Under the pieces are notes generated by a model. That model worked only from the letters and a program-made list of their open reading frames with translations, made no database searches and had not been told where the DNA came from. The position numbers and the translations under genes were made by a program. DNA of 64,000 nt from Sthenelais limicola (lineage: Eukaryota > Annelida > Polychaeta > Phyllodocida > Sigalionidae), in NCBI GenBank assembly GCA_942159475.1, contig OW804097.1, forward strand, positions 52,782,986 to 52,846,985, written 5' to 3'. Below, piece after piece: positions 1 through 7,700 of the stretch. Positions within the stretch are counted from its first letter, which is position 1, and each line of letters starts with the position of its first letter.

Positions 1-2844
1 TGGAATGCAGACATTCTCCCTCCTCTTGAGGAGTGCTGCTATTCTGACTCCTTTATTCAGGGACCTATCAAGTTTTTTCTGGGAAATGGCTGAGGCAAAG
101 TTTAAGAAACAAGAATTGAACTCTAGATGAGGGATAAGTATGGATTTAAGTACTTTGAAGGCTGTATCTTCTGATAGGAAGCTTCTGACTCTCGCCAGTG
201 TGGCAAGTGCAATGTTGGCCTTTTTGATTGATGAGTCTACTTGTGGGCGGGCAGTTAATTGGGAGTCTAAAATGGTACCTAAATATTTGTACTCCTCTAC
301 AATTTCTATGGGGGTGCCTGAAAGTGTTAGGGAATTCTGGTCTGGGGGGAGAGTTAATTTGCTACCTCTGGTATTGAAGACCATGGCCTTCGTTTTATCT
401 GCATTAATGGTTAACTTATTGATTGAGCACCAGTTCTCTAGGTGGGGTATTATTTCCTGGATGGTTTTCAGGGCATTGGGGACTGAGGGAGAGGCTACAT
501 ATAATACAGTGTCATCTGCGTACAGTTGACATTTAACACAGTTTTTAGAAAGTGATTGAATGTAGGGGGGTAGTGAATTTATGTATAAAATGAACAAGAG
601 GGGGCCCAGGATGGATCCCTGAGGGACTCCGGTTTTGAGAGGGAGAAATGTTGAGAGTGAGTCTTCTACTTTTGTGCACTGTGATCTGTTGCTGAGGTAG
701 CTATTGAACCATTTCAGTGACAGGGTGGAGAAGTTTAGAAGTTTAAGTTTATTGAGTAGGAGGGTGTGGTCTATGGTGTCGAAAGCTTTTTTGAGATCTA
801 TGAAAAGGGCAGTTGTTGGATGTTTGTTATTTTTAATATTTAGTGCTATTGTTATATCGTCCAAAAGGTCGGCCAGGGCTAATTGGGTTGATTTCTTTTT
901 TCTGAAACCATGTTGTTTTGGATGGAGAATATTGTTCCTTTCAAGGTGTGTGTATGTTTGATGGTGCACTAGTCTTTCCAGTATTTTACCCGGAATAGGT
1001 AGGAGTGAGATGGGTCTCAGGTCTGAAGGGGAAGTGGGGGCAGTGATTTTAGGTATTGGGACTACAGTAGCTTTTTTGAAGTCGGCAGGGAAGGTCCCTG
1101 TGGAGAATGATTTTTGAAACAGGTGGGTAAAGTGGGGAAGTAGGGATTGCATGGCATTCTTGATGATGGTGGAGTTTAGGTTTGGGATTCCCGATGGTTT
1201 CCTGGTGTTAATTTTTTCAATGAGATCATAAATAAGGGTTTGGGAGGGCTGTTCAAGGTTAAAGTTGGGATGGTTTTTGTCACCAGTAACAAAGGACTCT
1301 TCCGGTTCTGAATTTGGGTGGGGGGAGGGTATTTGTTGGGCAAGATTGGGGCCTATGTTGGCAAAGAAGTTATTTATGGCGTACGGTAGGTCTGATTCAG
1401 CAATGTTTGGGAGAATTAGTTTGGAGTTGTTTGATTTAGAGGGTAGAATTTGTTTTAGTTCTTTCCAGAAGGCTGTGGGATTATTTTTGTTAGAATCAAT
1501 GGCCGCTTTTACAAAATCATGCTTGGCCTTTTTAATGGCGTGATTAATTCTGTTTCTTAGGGCCTTAACCATTGAGGTGATATTGGGGTCTTTTAGTTTC
1601 CTAGCCTTACGGTGGAAGTAATTTCTATCAGCTATTAGGTCAAGTAAGTCTTTTGTAAGCCAGGCGGGGGTATTTGTTGGTATTCTCAGGGTCTTAATGG
1701 GGCAAAGCTGGTCAGCTGCTTTGGTTATATGGGAAAGTAGGCAGTCCCAGATTTGATCTGGGTCCTCCAGATTAAGGACATCGGGAGGGGGGCTTAGAAG
1801 TAAGTCTTCTAGGGCTTCAGGGGAATAATTTGAGAAAGATCTGCCTCTTTTATTCTGTAGGGGATTAGTCTGGGGGCTTTTCTTTTTTCTGAGGAATATG
1901 GGCTGGTGGTCACTAATATCAGTCACCAAGATGCCAGCTTCAGCTATGTGTTTTGCATTGGAAAATAGTAGATCGATGGTGGATTCTGTTTTAGAGGTCA
2001 CCCGGGTGCTGGTGCTAATTAGCTGGACTAGATTATGGGTGGTGGCCCATTGTTTCAGTTCAGTTACTTCTGTCTTGTCCGGTGATGGACTGCCAAAATC
2101 CACGTTGAAATCACCTAACAGGGTGAGTTCTGATTGTTTGAGATTGGGGATTTTTGTAAGTTGTTCAGATAGGAGTTCAATTAGTGTGCTTACTGGGGAT
2201 GACCCAGGGTGGTAAAGATTGGCAAAGATATGTTGTTTCGAATGAGGCCTATTGATGATGGCCCATTGAATTTCAAGTGCCTCTGTCGACATGTTTAGTT
2301 CAGAGAGTGAGATGGTGTCAACGCTAAGGTTATCCTTGGCATAGAATGCCAAGCCACCCCCTCTCGGTTCCTTCTGATTTTTGGCTTTCATTTTACAGAA
2401 TTGCCTATCAAGCCTGTGCAAGGAATATCCAGGTAGGTGCACCTGGTTGTTTGTAATTTTGGGTCTAAGCCAGGATTCAGAAAGGGTTATGATATCAAAG
2501 TTGCTGTTGTGGAAATCAGCAAAGAAAGGCGCAAAGTTTCCTTTGAGACTTCTTATGTTCATATGGGAAATACTGAAACCTCTTTTTTTACCTATCTCTG
2601 ATGGAGATGGTATGTGGTTTGGAGGATTTGTGGGAATTTTTTTGTTTTTCCTAATAGGGCGTTTTCTAGGCCTAGTGCGTTGTTTGCGGTTGTTAGTGGG
2701 GGCCTGTTGGGGGGGGGTCTGGGTCAGGAGTGGGGGTGGTGGGGTGGACAGGAGTGGGGGTGGGGGGTAGTTGGTTGGGTGAGGGTTATAATGGTGGTGA
2801 GCAATGGGATGTATTAGTTGATTATTGATGAGCATATTTGTCAT
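1..2844 (-). CDS. LINE A ORF2: APE-type endonuclease + reverse transcriptase (partial, C-terminus outside window)
   Basis: I read this frame line by line: there is no stop from base 2907 down to base 1, at least 948 codons from the ATG at 2842-2844 (a second ATG is at 2835). A Pro-rich and basic N-terminal tail is followed by an APE endonuclease: ESW (E about 123), RGGGLAFYA (about 161-169), LLGDFNVDF (about 242-250) and DISDH (H about 313). The RT follows with FIDLKKAFD (D about 683), TGVPQGSILGPL (Q about 742) and LYADDT (D777, D778). The protein nicks target DNA and primes reverse transcription there. The C-terminal domain and 3' UTR are off the window. Lack of any stop or frameshift suggests a young copy. 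Confidence 0.94.
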   Translation of the reverse strand, partial: MTNMLINNQLIHPIAHHHYNPHPTNYPPPPLLSTPPPPLLTQTPPQQAPTNNRKQRTRPRKRPIRKNKKIPTNPPNHIPSPSEIGKKRGFSISHMNIRSLKGNFAPFFADFHNSNFDIITLSESWLRPKITNNQVHLPGYSLHRLDRQFCKMKAKNQKEPRGGGLAFYAKDNLSVDTISLSELNMSTEALEIQWAIINRPHSKQHIFANLYHPGSSPVSTLIELLSEQLTKIPNLKQSELTLLGDFNVDFGSPSPDKTEVTELKQWATTHNLVQLISTSTRVTSKTESTIDLLFSNAKHIAEAGILVTDISDHQPIFLRKKKSPQTNPLQNKRGRSFSNYSPEALEDLLLSPPPDVLNLEDPDQIWDCLLSHITKAADQLCPIKTLRIPTNTPAWLTKDLLDLIADRNYFHRKARKLKDPNITSMVKALRNRINHAIKKAKHDFVKAAIDSNKNNPTAFWKELKQILPSKSNNSKLILPNIAESDLPYAINNFFANIGPNLAQQIPSPHPNSEPEESFVTGDKNHPNFNLEQPSQTLIYDLIEKINTRKPSGIPNLNSTIIKNAMQSLLPHFTHLFQKSFSTGTFPADFKKATVVPIPKITAPTSPSDLRPISLLPIPGKILERLVHHQTYTHLERNNILHPKQHGFRKKKSTQLALADLLDDITIALNIKNNKHPTTALFIDLKKAFDTIDHTLLLNKLKLLNFSTLSLKWFNSYLSNRSQCTKVEDSLSTFLPLKTGVPQGSILGPLLFILYINSLPPYIQSLSKNCVKCQLYADDTVLYVASPSVPNALKTIQEIIPHLENWCSINKLTINADKTKAMVFNTRGSKLTLPPDQNSLTLSGTPIEIVEEYKYLGTILDSQLTARPQVDSSIKKANIALATLARVRSFLSEDTAFKVLKSILIPHLEFNSCFLNFASAISQKKLDRSLNKGVRIAALLKRRENVCIP

Positions 2845-3515
2845 GTGAGGGTCAGTATAGTCTGATAGAATTCCGGTGTATTGAGTAATATGTTTCGCGG
2901 CGCTGTGCTAATTGTTTTACATGGTATACGACAGTAATTAACAGTATACAGTGATATAAAAGAATCAATGGGTGCACATGAGCTAGATACTCTACTGTAT
3001 TTTGCTATGCATACTCTGGAAGGATGAATGATTTATCACAGATTAGACATAAATACAGACATAAATACAGAGATTGTATATGTCCAGTTGCCTTGCTCCA
3101 GCTAGGACTAAGTAGGTAATTGTTGAACTGGTTGGTCAAGGGCCAGTGGCCCGACCCGTTCCCTAGATTCCTGTCTGCCTAAGGAAATATTATCCCAGAG
3201 CATAAAGGTGATTTGGGAGCGTAAAGTTTCATAAAGAGCAAATAGGGCTTAGGTGATCTATGTGGAGCAGGGCCTTGGACTAATAATATGCAGATGAAGT
3301 ACATAATGGTTACCAATTGAGAAGAATGATACCAATGTGATTGATATTTGGTACTAGACTAAGGTAAGAACATTGTTTCATAGGGAAGTACGCATTGGAC
3401 ATGTAATTATAATGAATGATACAAGTACAGAAATGAATACTGATTATAGTAGACGAATAGTTTGTACAGTACATAAAGGCATACAAGTTGATACAAGTGA
3501 GCACACGCTCATAGA
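2845..3515 (-). other. Spacer between SGNH ORF and ORF2 of LINE A
   Basis: About 670 bases between the end of the SGNH-like ORF and the first ATG of ORF2. It is AT-rich, with short ORFs only (64-75 codons) that match nothing I know. A directly repeated 12-mer (acataaatacag) occurs near 3047-3069. LINE B has a similarly long gap (712 bases) at the same place, so the spacer may be an inherent feature, for example an internal translation-initiation region; that is inference only. Confidence 0.5.
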
Positions 3516-4226
3516 TTATGGAACCTGTGTGAAGGAGTTTGCACTAATTGCTCGCACAATGTTCTCTGCCCAGTTGTTCCGCACAGAGTCACTTAGGTGA
3601 CAACCGTCCGTTAGTCTGTCATACCTGTGCTTGTAATCTCCTGATTTCTTGCGTTTGTGTATTACAGTGGCTAGCCACACAGAGAAGTTTGCATTCGATT
3701 GGTTGAAGTCGGAAATGTTGCTGTTAAGATTAATAATAATAGAGTCTAGTAATTCCTGCTTGGGATGGGGGCTAAGTGGATGGATTTCATTATACACAGC
3801 TAGGTCGGCACCAGCTATCTGAGCAAAGACGACCCTTGCTTGTGGCGCAATACTTTTGGTGGCATTGTAGGTGGATCTAAGATGATCCATGATAGTTTCT
3901 CTAGCTTTATCAGTTGATTCATGGTTGACAGTGACGTCCCAGCGAAATTTAAAACAGTTTGTTGATTCATCAAAGTATCTAATCCTGGCACGGTGAGTTA
4001 CTTCACATATTCCATTAATGTAGAGAATGATATCAGGGCGATAATTTATGATTGAGTAACGAGCCCGATTGAGACTAGATAAGTAGGATGAACCACTGAG
4101 TACTATTAGCCTGTGGTTTGTGTTGTTCAGTCCGTGCTTGTTTAGAAAATATTGGAGATTCTTACCCCTGGAGTCCGAGATGATGATTGTAAAGTGGCCC
4201 TGGGGGATATTGATGGGAGGCGGCAT
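3516..4226 (-). CDS. SGNH-hydrolase-like ORF of LINE A
   Basis: A 236-residue ORF starting at ATG 4224-4226, overlapping the end of the NADAR ORF by 65 bases in the +1 frame, so it may be reached by frameshifting or reinitiation. Block I reads IIISDSRGKNL (residues 14-24, candidate nucleophile Ser17 or Ser19). Block III is a variant, PDIILYINGICEVT (64-77). Block V is LTDGCHLSD (D207, H210). This pattern matches SGNH/GDSL-like proteins common in invertebrate retroelements; some CR1-type LINEs carry an esterase in ORF1, but there it is fused, not separate. The substrate is unknown; lipid or membrane association has been suggested for LINE esterases. Loss of the usual GxN order in block III leaves catalysis uncertain. 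Confidence 0.75.
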   Translation of the reverse strand: MPPPINIPQGHFTIIISDSRGKNLQYFLNKHGLNNTNHRLIVLSGSSYLSSLNRARYSIINYRPDIILYINGICEVTHRARIRYFDESTNCFKFRWDVTVNHESTDKARETIMDHLRSTYNATKSIAPQARVVFAQIAGADLAVYNEIHPLSPHPKQELLDSIIINLNSNISDFNQSNANFSVWLATVIHKRKKSGDYKHRYDRLTDGCHLSDSVRNNWAENIVRAISANSFTQVP

Positions 4227-6033
4227 GGTGATTCAGGTTGTTGCTAGACTGGATACTGATGAAAGCATCGATGAGAGGCCTGAGTTGGTTGAGTTGGTTT
4301 AGTAGGAAGGTGGCGTCAGCTGGTGGATGATGAATGAAGTTGTGGTGTTGGAGGTTCTGGGGGATAGGTGGTGGTGGAATGAAGCGGTTGAAGATAGGCA
4401 TGTGCTGTTGGTTACCCGCTCTTTGGAACGGGAAGCCTGATGTAGGGAACTTCAGGCTTAGGAGAGAGGGAGGATGATTCCCTTGCTGTACTTGGTTTTG
4501 CAGTCCAGAGTGAGTAGTTTGTTGTGGTGCCCTCTGTTGGATGTCGTTGAAGTGTGTCTTCACTGAGGGGCCAGTGGAGTTTATATGTCCGTCAGGTGCG
4601 TGAGTTGTGGAGTTCGGGTGCCCTCGGGTATTTCCGTTAGTTGCTCCTCTTTGGGGGGCTGGGGTGTTAGAGTGATGTGCTACTGCACCTCCCAAGCCTG
4701 TGATTGGTAGAGATGGCTGAGTCATTTGACCAGGTAGTTGGTCATTGGCTGGTGCTGGAGTTGTGGGCTTGTGCGACGCTTGTGTAGGTGTTTTTGCAGG
4801 TGGAGCAGGGGTTGGGGGTGGGTGGGGGGGAGTTGAAGAGCTGGTCGCGTCGTTGTGTTTGTGTTTTGGCACCTTCACTGGGGGAGGGGGTGGGGCGGCT
4901 GTTGGCACTTGGGCGGCGGAGGGGTGAGTGCTGATCACACCTGTCTGGTGTTGAGGCGCCAATGTCGGGGGGGTTGGTTTCTTTGTGGGCGGGGGGCCAT
5001 CTCTTGATGTTTTGCTGATGTGCAGGTATCCAAAAACTGATGGAGGATTTGATGGGATGGACAAATCCGTCCTACTATTATTCCTGATGCACATTAGGAG
5101 GTTTCCTAAACGATTTTCCCCCTTTTTTGATTGAATAAAGGTAATGTTGCTGAGTGCTTGTGGGATAGTGGCCCCGATTCCCCAGGTTGTGTCCTGGGTG
5201 GCCTCTAGTAGATTGAAGGGGTTGGTAGCAAGGAGGGCTGATTTAAGTTTGGGGTATGTAGAGAATTTGATGGTTAAGAGTTCTTCCATGATGGTGAATT
5301 TTGCCAACTTCCATTCATCAGAACAATCTATCTCCTTTCCAAAAGCTTTCTGATCAAATGGGTCTTGGGAGAGATAGATTTTCCCTGCTATAGAAGGCAC
5401 ATTGTGGAAGAGTGCTTTTGTATGGTTGTATGCATGTTCAATCGATAGATATGGGATTTCTTGGAACACAATTGGAGCATGATGCATATTGGATAGGAAA
5501 CTTGCCGGGGAGGAGAATAGGATGTTATTGTCGATTGTGGCATGTTTGATGGCATGGGGTTGAAGATTATCCGGTAACAGATGTGATTGACCAAGTGGGT
5601 AGGCAGTATTGTCAATCTCTAGGGAGTCCCTAGTGAGGTATGACTTGAGGCCCGATTTTCTGGCAATATTACAAATAATACCAGCTTCTTTTCTGTGCTG
5701 AAGAGTAGCTGGTGAAACAATGTCATTTAACGTGATGCCAAATTTGCGATTGATAGAAGATTTTACCTGGTAAAGTCTGTTCACAATTGAGGTTTTAATG
5801 AATTTAACCAGGGTCCTAGTTTGTCCTTGTTTGGTAGGCGGAAGCGATGAGACAAAATCAACTTCCACTGTGTTGAATGGGATTTTATACTCAGTGCAGA
5901 TTAGTCCAATGATTTGAATAGGATCAGAGGCTGTTGGGATACCTATCAGGATTGCTTCGGTGCTATGGGCAGCATTGAAGGCATTATCTGCTAGTGATTT
6001 GATGCTCTTTAATTGGTAATCCAATAGATCCAG
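4162..6033 (-). CDS. LINE A ORF1, main part: RRM-like + NADAR domain + Pro-rich tail
   Basis: Open frame of about 623 codons directly after the in-frame TGA at 6034-6036; no ATG lies at its start, so it is probably the continuation of the 151-codon ORF upstream. Counting from the TTG at 6024: residues about 20-145 look like the RRM of LINE ORF1 proteins (RTLVKFIK, then an ARKSGLKSYL helix and LEIDNTAY). Residues about 170-316 are a NADAR domain: ASFLSNM, LSIEHAYNHTKAL (E196, K203), EEWKLAKF-like segment, LLEATQDTTWGIG (W281) and KKGENRLGNLLMCIR (301-314). Residues about 335-600 are rich in Pro, Thr, His and Gln. NADAR enzymes cleave N-glycosidic bonds, including ADP-ribose on guanine; acting on retroelement nucleic acid is my inference. 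Confidence 0.85.
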   Translation of the reverse strand: MDLLDYQLKSIKSLADNAFNAAHSTEAILIGIPTASDPIQIIGLICTEYKIPFNTVEVDFVSSLPPTKQGQTRTLVKFIKTSIVNRLYQVKSSINRKFGITLNDIVSPATLQHRKEAGIICNIARKSGLKSYLTRDSLEIDNTAYPLGQSHLLPDNLQPHAIKHATIDNNILFSSPASFLSNMHHAPIVFQEIPYLSIEHAYNHTKALFHNVPSIAGKIYLSQDPFDQKAFGKEIDCSDEWKLAKFTIMEELLTIKFSTYPKLKSALLATNPFNLLEATQDTTWGIGATIPQALSNITFIQSKKGENRLGNLLMCIRNNSRTDLSIPSNPPSVFGYLHISKTSRDGPPPTKKPTPPTLAPQHQTGVISTHPSAAQVPTAAPPPPPVKVPKHKHNDATSSSTPPHPPPTPAPPAKTPTQASHKPTTPAPANDQLPGQMTQPSLPITGLGGAVAHHSNTPAPQRGATNGNTRGHPNSTTHAPDGHINSTGPSVKTHFNDIQQRAPQQTTHSGLQNQVQQGNHPPSLLSLKFPTSGFPFQRAGNQQHMPIFNRFIPPPPIPQNLQHHNFIHHPPADATFLLNQLNQLRPLIDAFISIQSSNNLNHHAASHQYPPGPLYNHHLGLQG

Positions 6034-6489
6034 TCAATCTAAAATAACTTTATGGATATCCAATGTTTCTCCTTTGTTAAAACCATGAGTAGGTGTAGGC
6101 TGGCTTGCAGGGTGGTTTATCGGGCTGGAGGCCGTCTCCCGCCGCCGAGGGTCCTCGTCTGGGGGCGGGGAAGGAAGACGGAGCGGGGTGCGGTCTCCCT
6201 TGTTTGAGTCTAGGGCTTTGCGAAGTTTCTCTGCTTGTAGTTTTGTTTGAGCTAATGAGTGATCGATGGAGTTTTGGCTAAGGGGAAGTAGATCAGGTTC
6301 ATGTTCTTGAAGAATCCCATCTTCCTCATTAGCTAGGTAGGCCAAAGCGCCGAAGCGGTTTGGGGTGATATATGGGGAGGAATGTACCCCTGAGGTAGCT
6401 TGGCTGTAGGTCAGGCGTTGCGTAAGGCTTGGAGATGCGTCCCGAGACATGTTGAACGAATTATCACTAAAAACGAGAGAACTGTCCAT
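6034..6489 (-). CDS. LINE A ORF1, N-terminal part, ending in a TGA in frame with the NADAR ORF
   Basis: 151 residues from ATG 6487-6489. It is Ser/Pro-rich with a short charged helix (LAQTKLQAEKLRKAL, about residues 80-94) and a basic patch (DEDPRRRE). No known domain. It ends at TGA 6034-6036 and the next codon continues the NADAR frame without a shift, so both pieces were probably one ORF1. The stop may be a CGA-to-TGA mutation, or a leaky codon: it is followed by C (UGA-CUG), a context that favours readthrough. Confidence 0.65.
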   Translation of the reverse strand: MDSSLVFSDNSFNMSRDASPSLTQRLTYSQATSGVHSSPYITPNRFGALAYLANEEDGILQEHEPDLLPLSQNSIDHSLAQTKLQAEKLRKALDSNKGDRTPLRLPSPPPDEDPRRRETASSPINHPASQPTPTHGFNKGETLDIHKVILD

Positions 6490-6555
6490 TTTTCTCGTAT
6501 AACACGGTCCTAGGGTATTCCGTAGGGGTGAACATACAGTGTGGTCACAAAATAA

Positions 6556-7700
6556 TCAATGGATTAATCCATTTGATAGCAAATAATCGTGTTTAGCACA
6601 GTGCGCGAGGTAAACACGTCCTACTCGTTCGCGGTCATATGATGGATTGGTAACTTCAATGTTTCGTATTAAATCAGACACCTCACCAATACCTATATCG
6701 TTATCAATTCTCAGGATTTCACCATCCATTTCTACCATAGTATCAACTGGTCTATCGATTGTTTCAAAATTAATATTACAGAAGAAGTTGTTTATGTGAT
6801 CTGCACTGTCTTTCTCATTCAGCACAATACCTTGGTCATTTCTAACAAATTCAATTCCGTCATTGGACCCCTTCACAATTTTCTTCAGACATCTCCAGTA
6901 TTTCTTAGGATTATCATTATTCTGGTTTAGTTCATTTTGATAATAATTTTGATTTCGCACGTACAACAGCCCTATTTACCTCATTTCGTACTGTCTTTGC
7001 ACGCTGATATGTCTCATTATCATGCCTGTTCTTGGCTAGTTTAAAAAGATAATCTCTAAATTTCATCATCCGTACTAGATCTGCTGACATCCAAGGTTGG
7101 TTTTCTTCCCTAACTCTGAATTGTTTCATAGGACACATATCATTCACAATCGTTTCAAATACATTGATCATGGAATCCCATATACCACTTACATTATTTT
7201 CATTTTCCGCGGAAAAAATAAGTTCCCAATCTAGGGTTCTGATGCGGTTCATTAATAGATCCTCATCAAGATTTGTGAAACTACGACCTTTTGATTTCTT
7301 TTTCCTTGTATTTTCCCTCTTCTTCTTTAAAACCAGAATTGTGCCCATGTGGTCACTTACGTTTATGTTAATTGATGCTGAGAAAGCAGCGAACCGTAGA
7401 TTAGACAGCATTAGGTCTATACAAGAGGAGTGGTTTGGAGTGTACCTAGTGGGTTCAGTGATATGTGAGAAGAGGCCTGCATTTCTGATAAAATCATTCA
7501 AATGTGTAGAGTTGGGGGTGCGGGTAAGCATGTGGGTCAGTTTGATTGCAGTATTTCAATTTAGACCTGAAAGAAATATCCAGGTATCCCATCCTTGGAT
7601 TCTGTAGATTCCCAGCCAGGTGTAATTTTGATACATGTTTATCAGAGATTTTAGTGGTTAGTTTGGTGTGGGTCCAGAGGAATAATTCTTAAGAATGATG
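6556..7700 (-). pseudogene. Truncated LINE fragment: endonuclease C-terminal half and EN-RT linker
   Basis: Minus-strand remnant of a second LINE family. The segment to about 6932 shows the C-terminal half of an APE endonuclease (SSCIDLMLSN, NVSDHMGTILVLKK) and the start of the basic linker. After a frameshift near 6932-6966 the linker continues (NPKKYWRCLKKI, DHINNFFCNI) and stops before the RT. At the 5' side, 7540-7700 keeps only degenerate endonuclease sequence with an in-frame stop where a GDLNWN-like motif would sit. Truncation on the left coincides with the LINE A 5' end, consistent with LINE A having landed here. Confidence 0.75.

Larger units (their letters stand above)
1..6600 (-). 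mobile_element. LINE A: non-LTR retrotransposon with NADAR and SGNH ORFs (3' end outside window)
   Basis: Read on the minus strand, this is a retrotransposon whose 5' end lies somewhere in 6,490-6,640 and whose 3' end is beyond base 1. The order is a short N-terminal ORF (6034-6489), a NADAR ORF in the same frame after one TGA (4162-6033), an SGNH-like ORF (3516-4226), a spacer of about 0.67 kb, and an endonuclease/reverse transcriptase ORF (2844 to the edge). Endonuclease, RT and accessory domains all look intact. It appears to have inserted into, or next to, an older LINE fragment at 6556-7700. The RT and APE motifs resemble the CR1/L2 group, but I cannot assign a clade without a tree. Confidence 0.9.

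Noticed and set aside
140..2817. Plus-strand ORFs of 60-129 codons at 140, 704, 1265, 1898 and 2381
   Set aside because: They are antisense to the long LINE A ORF2 and carry no motif; the minus-strand frame has endonuclease and RT motifs throughout.
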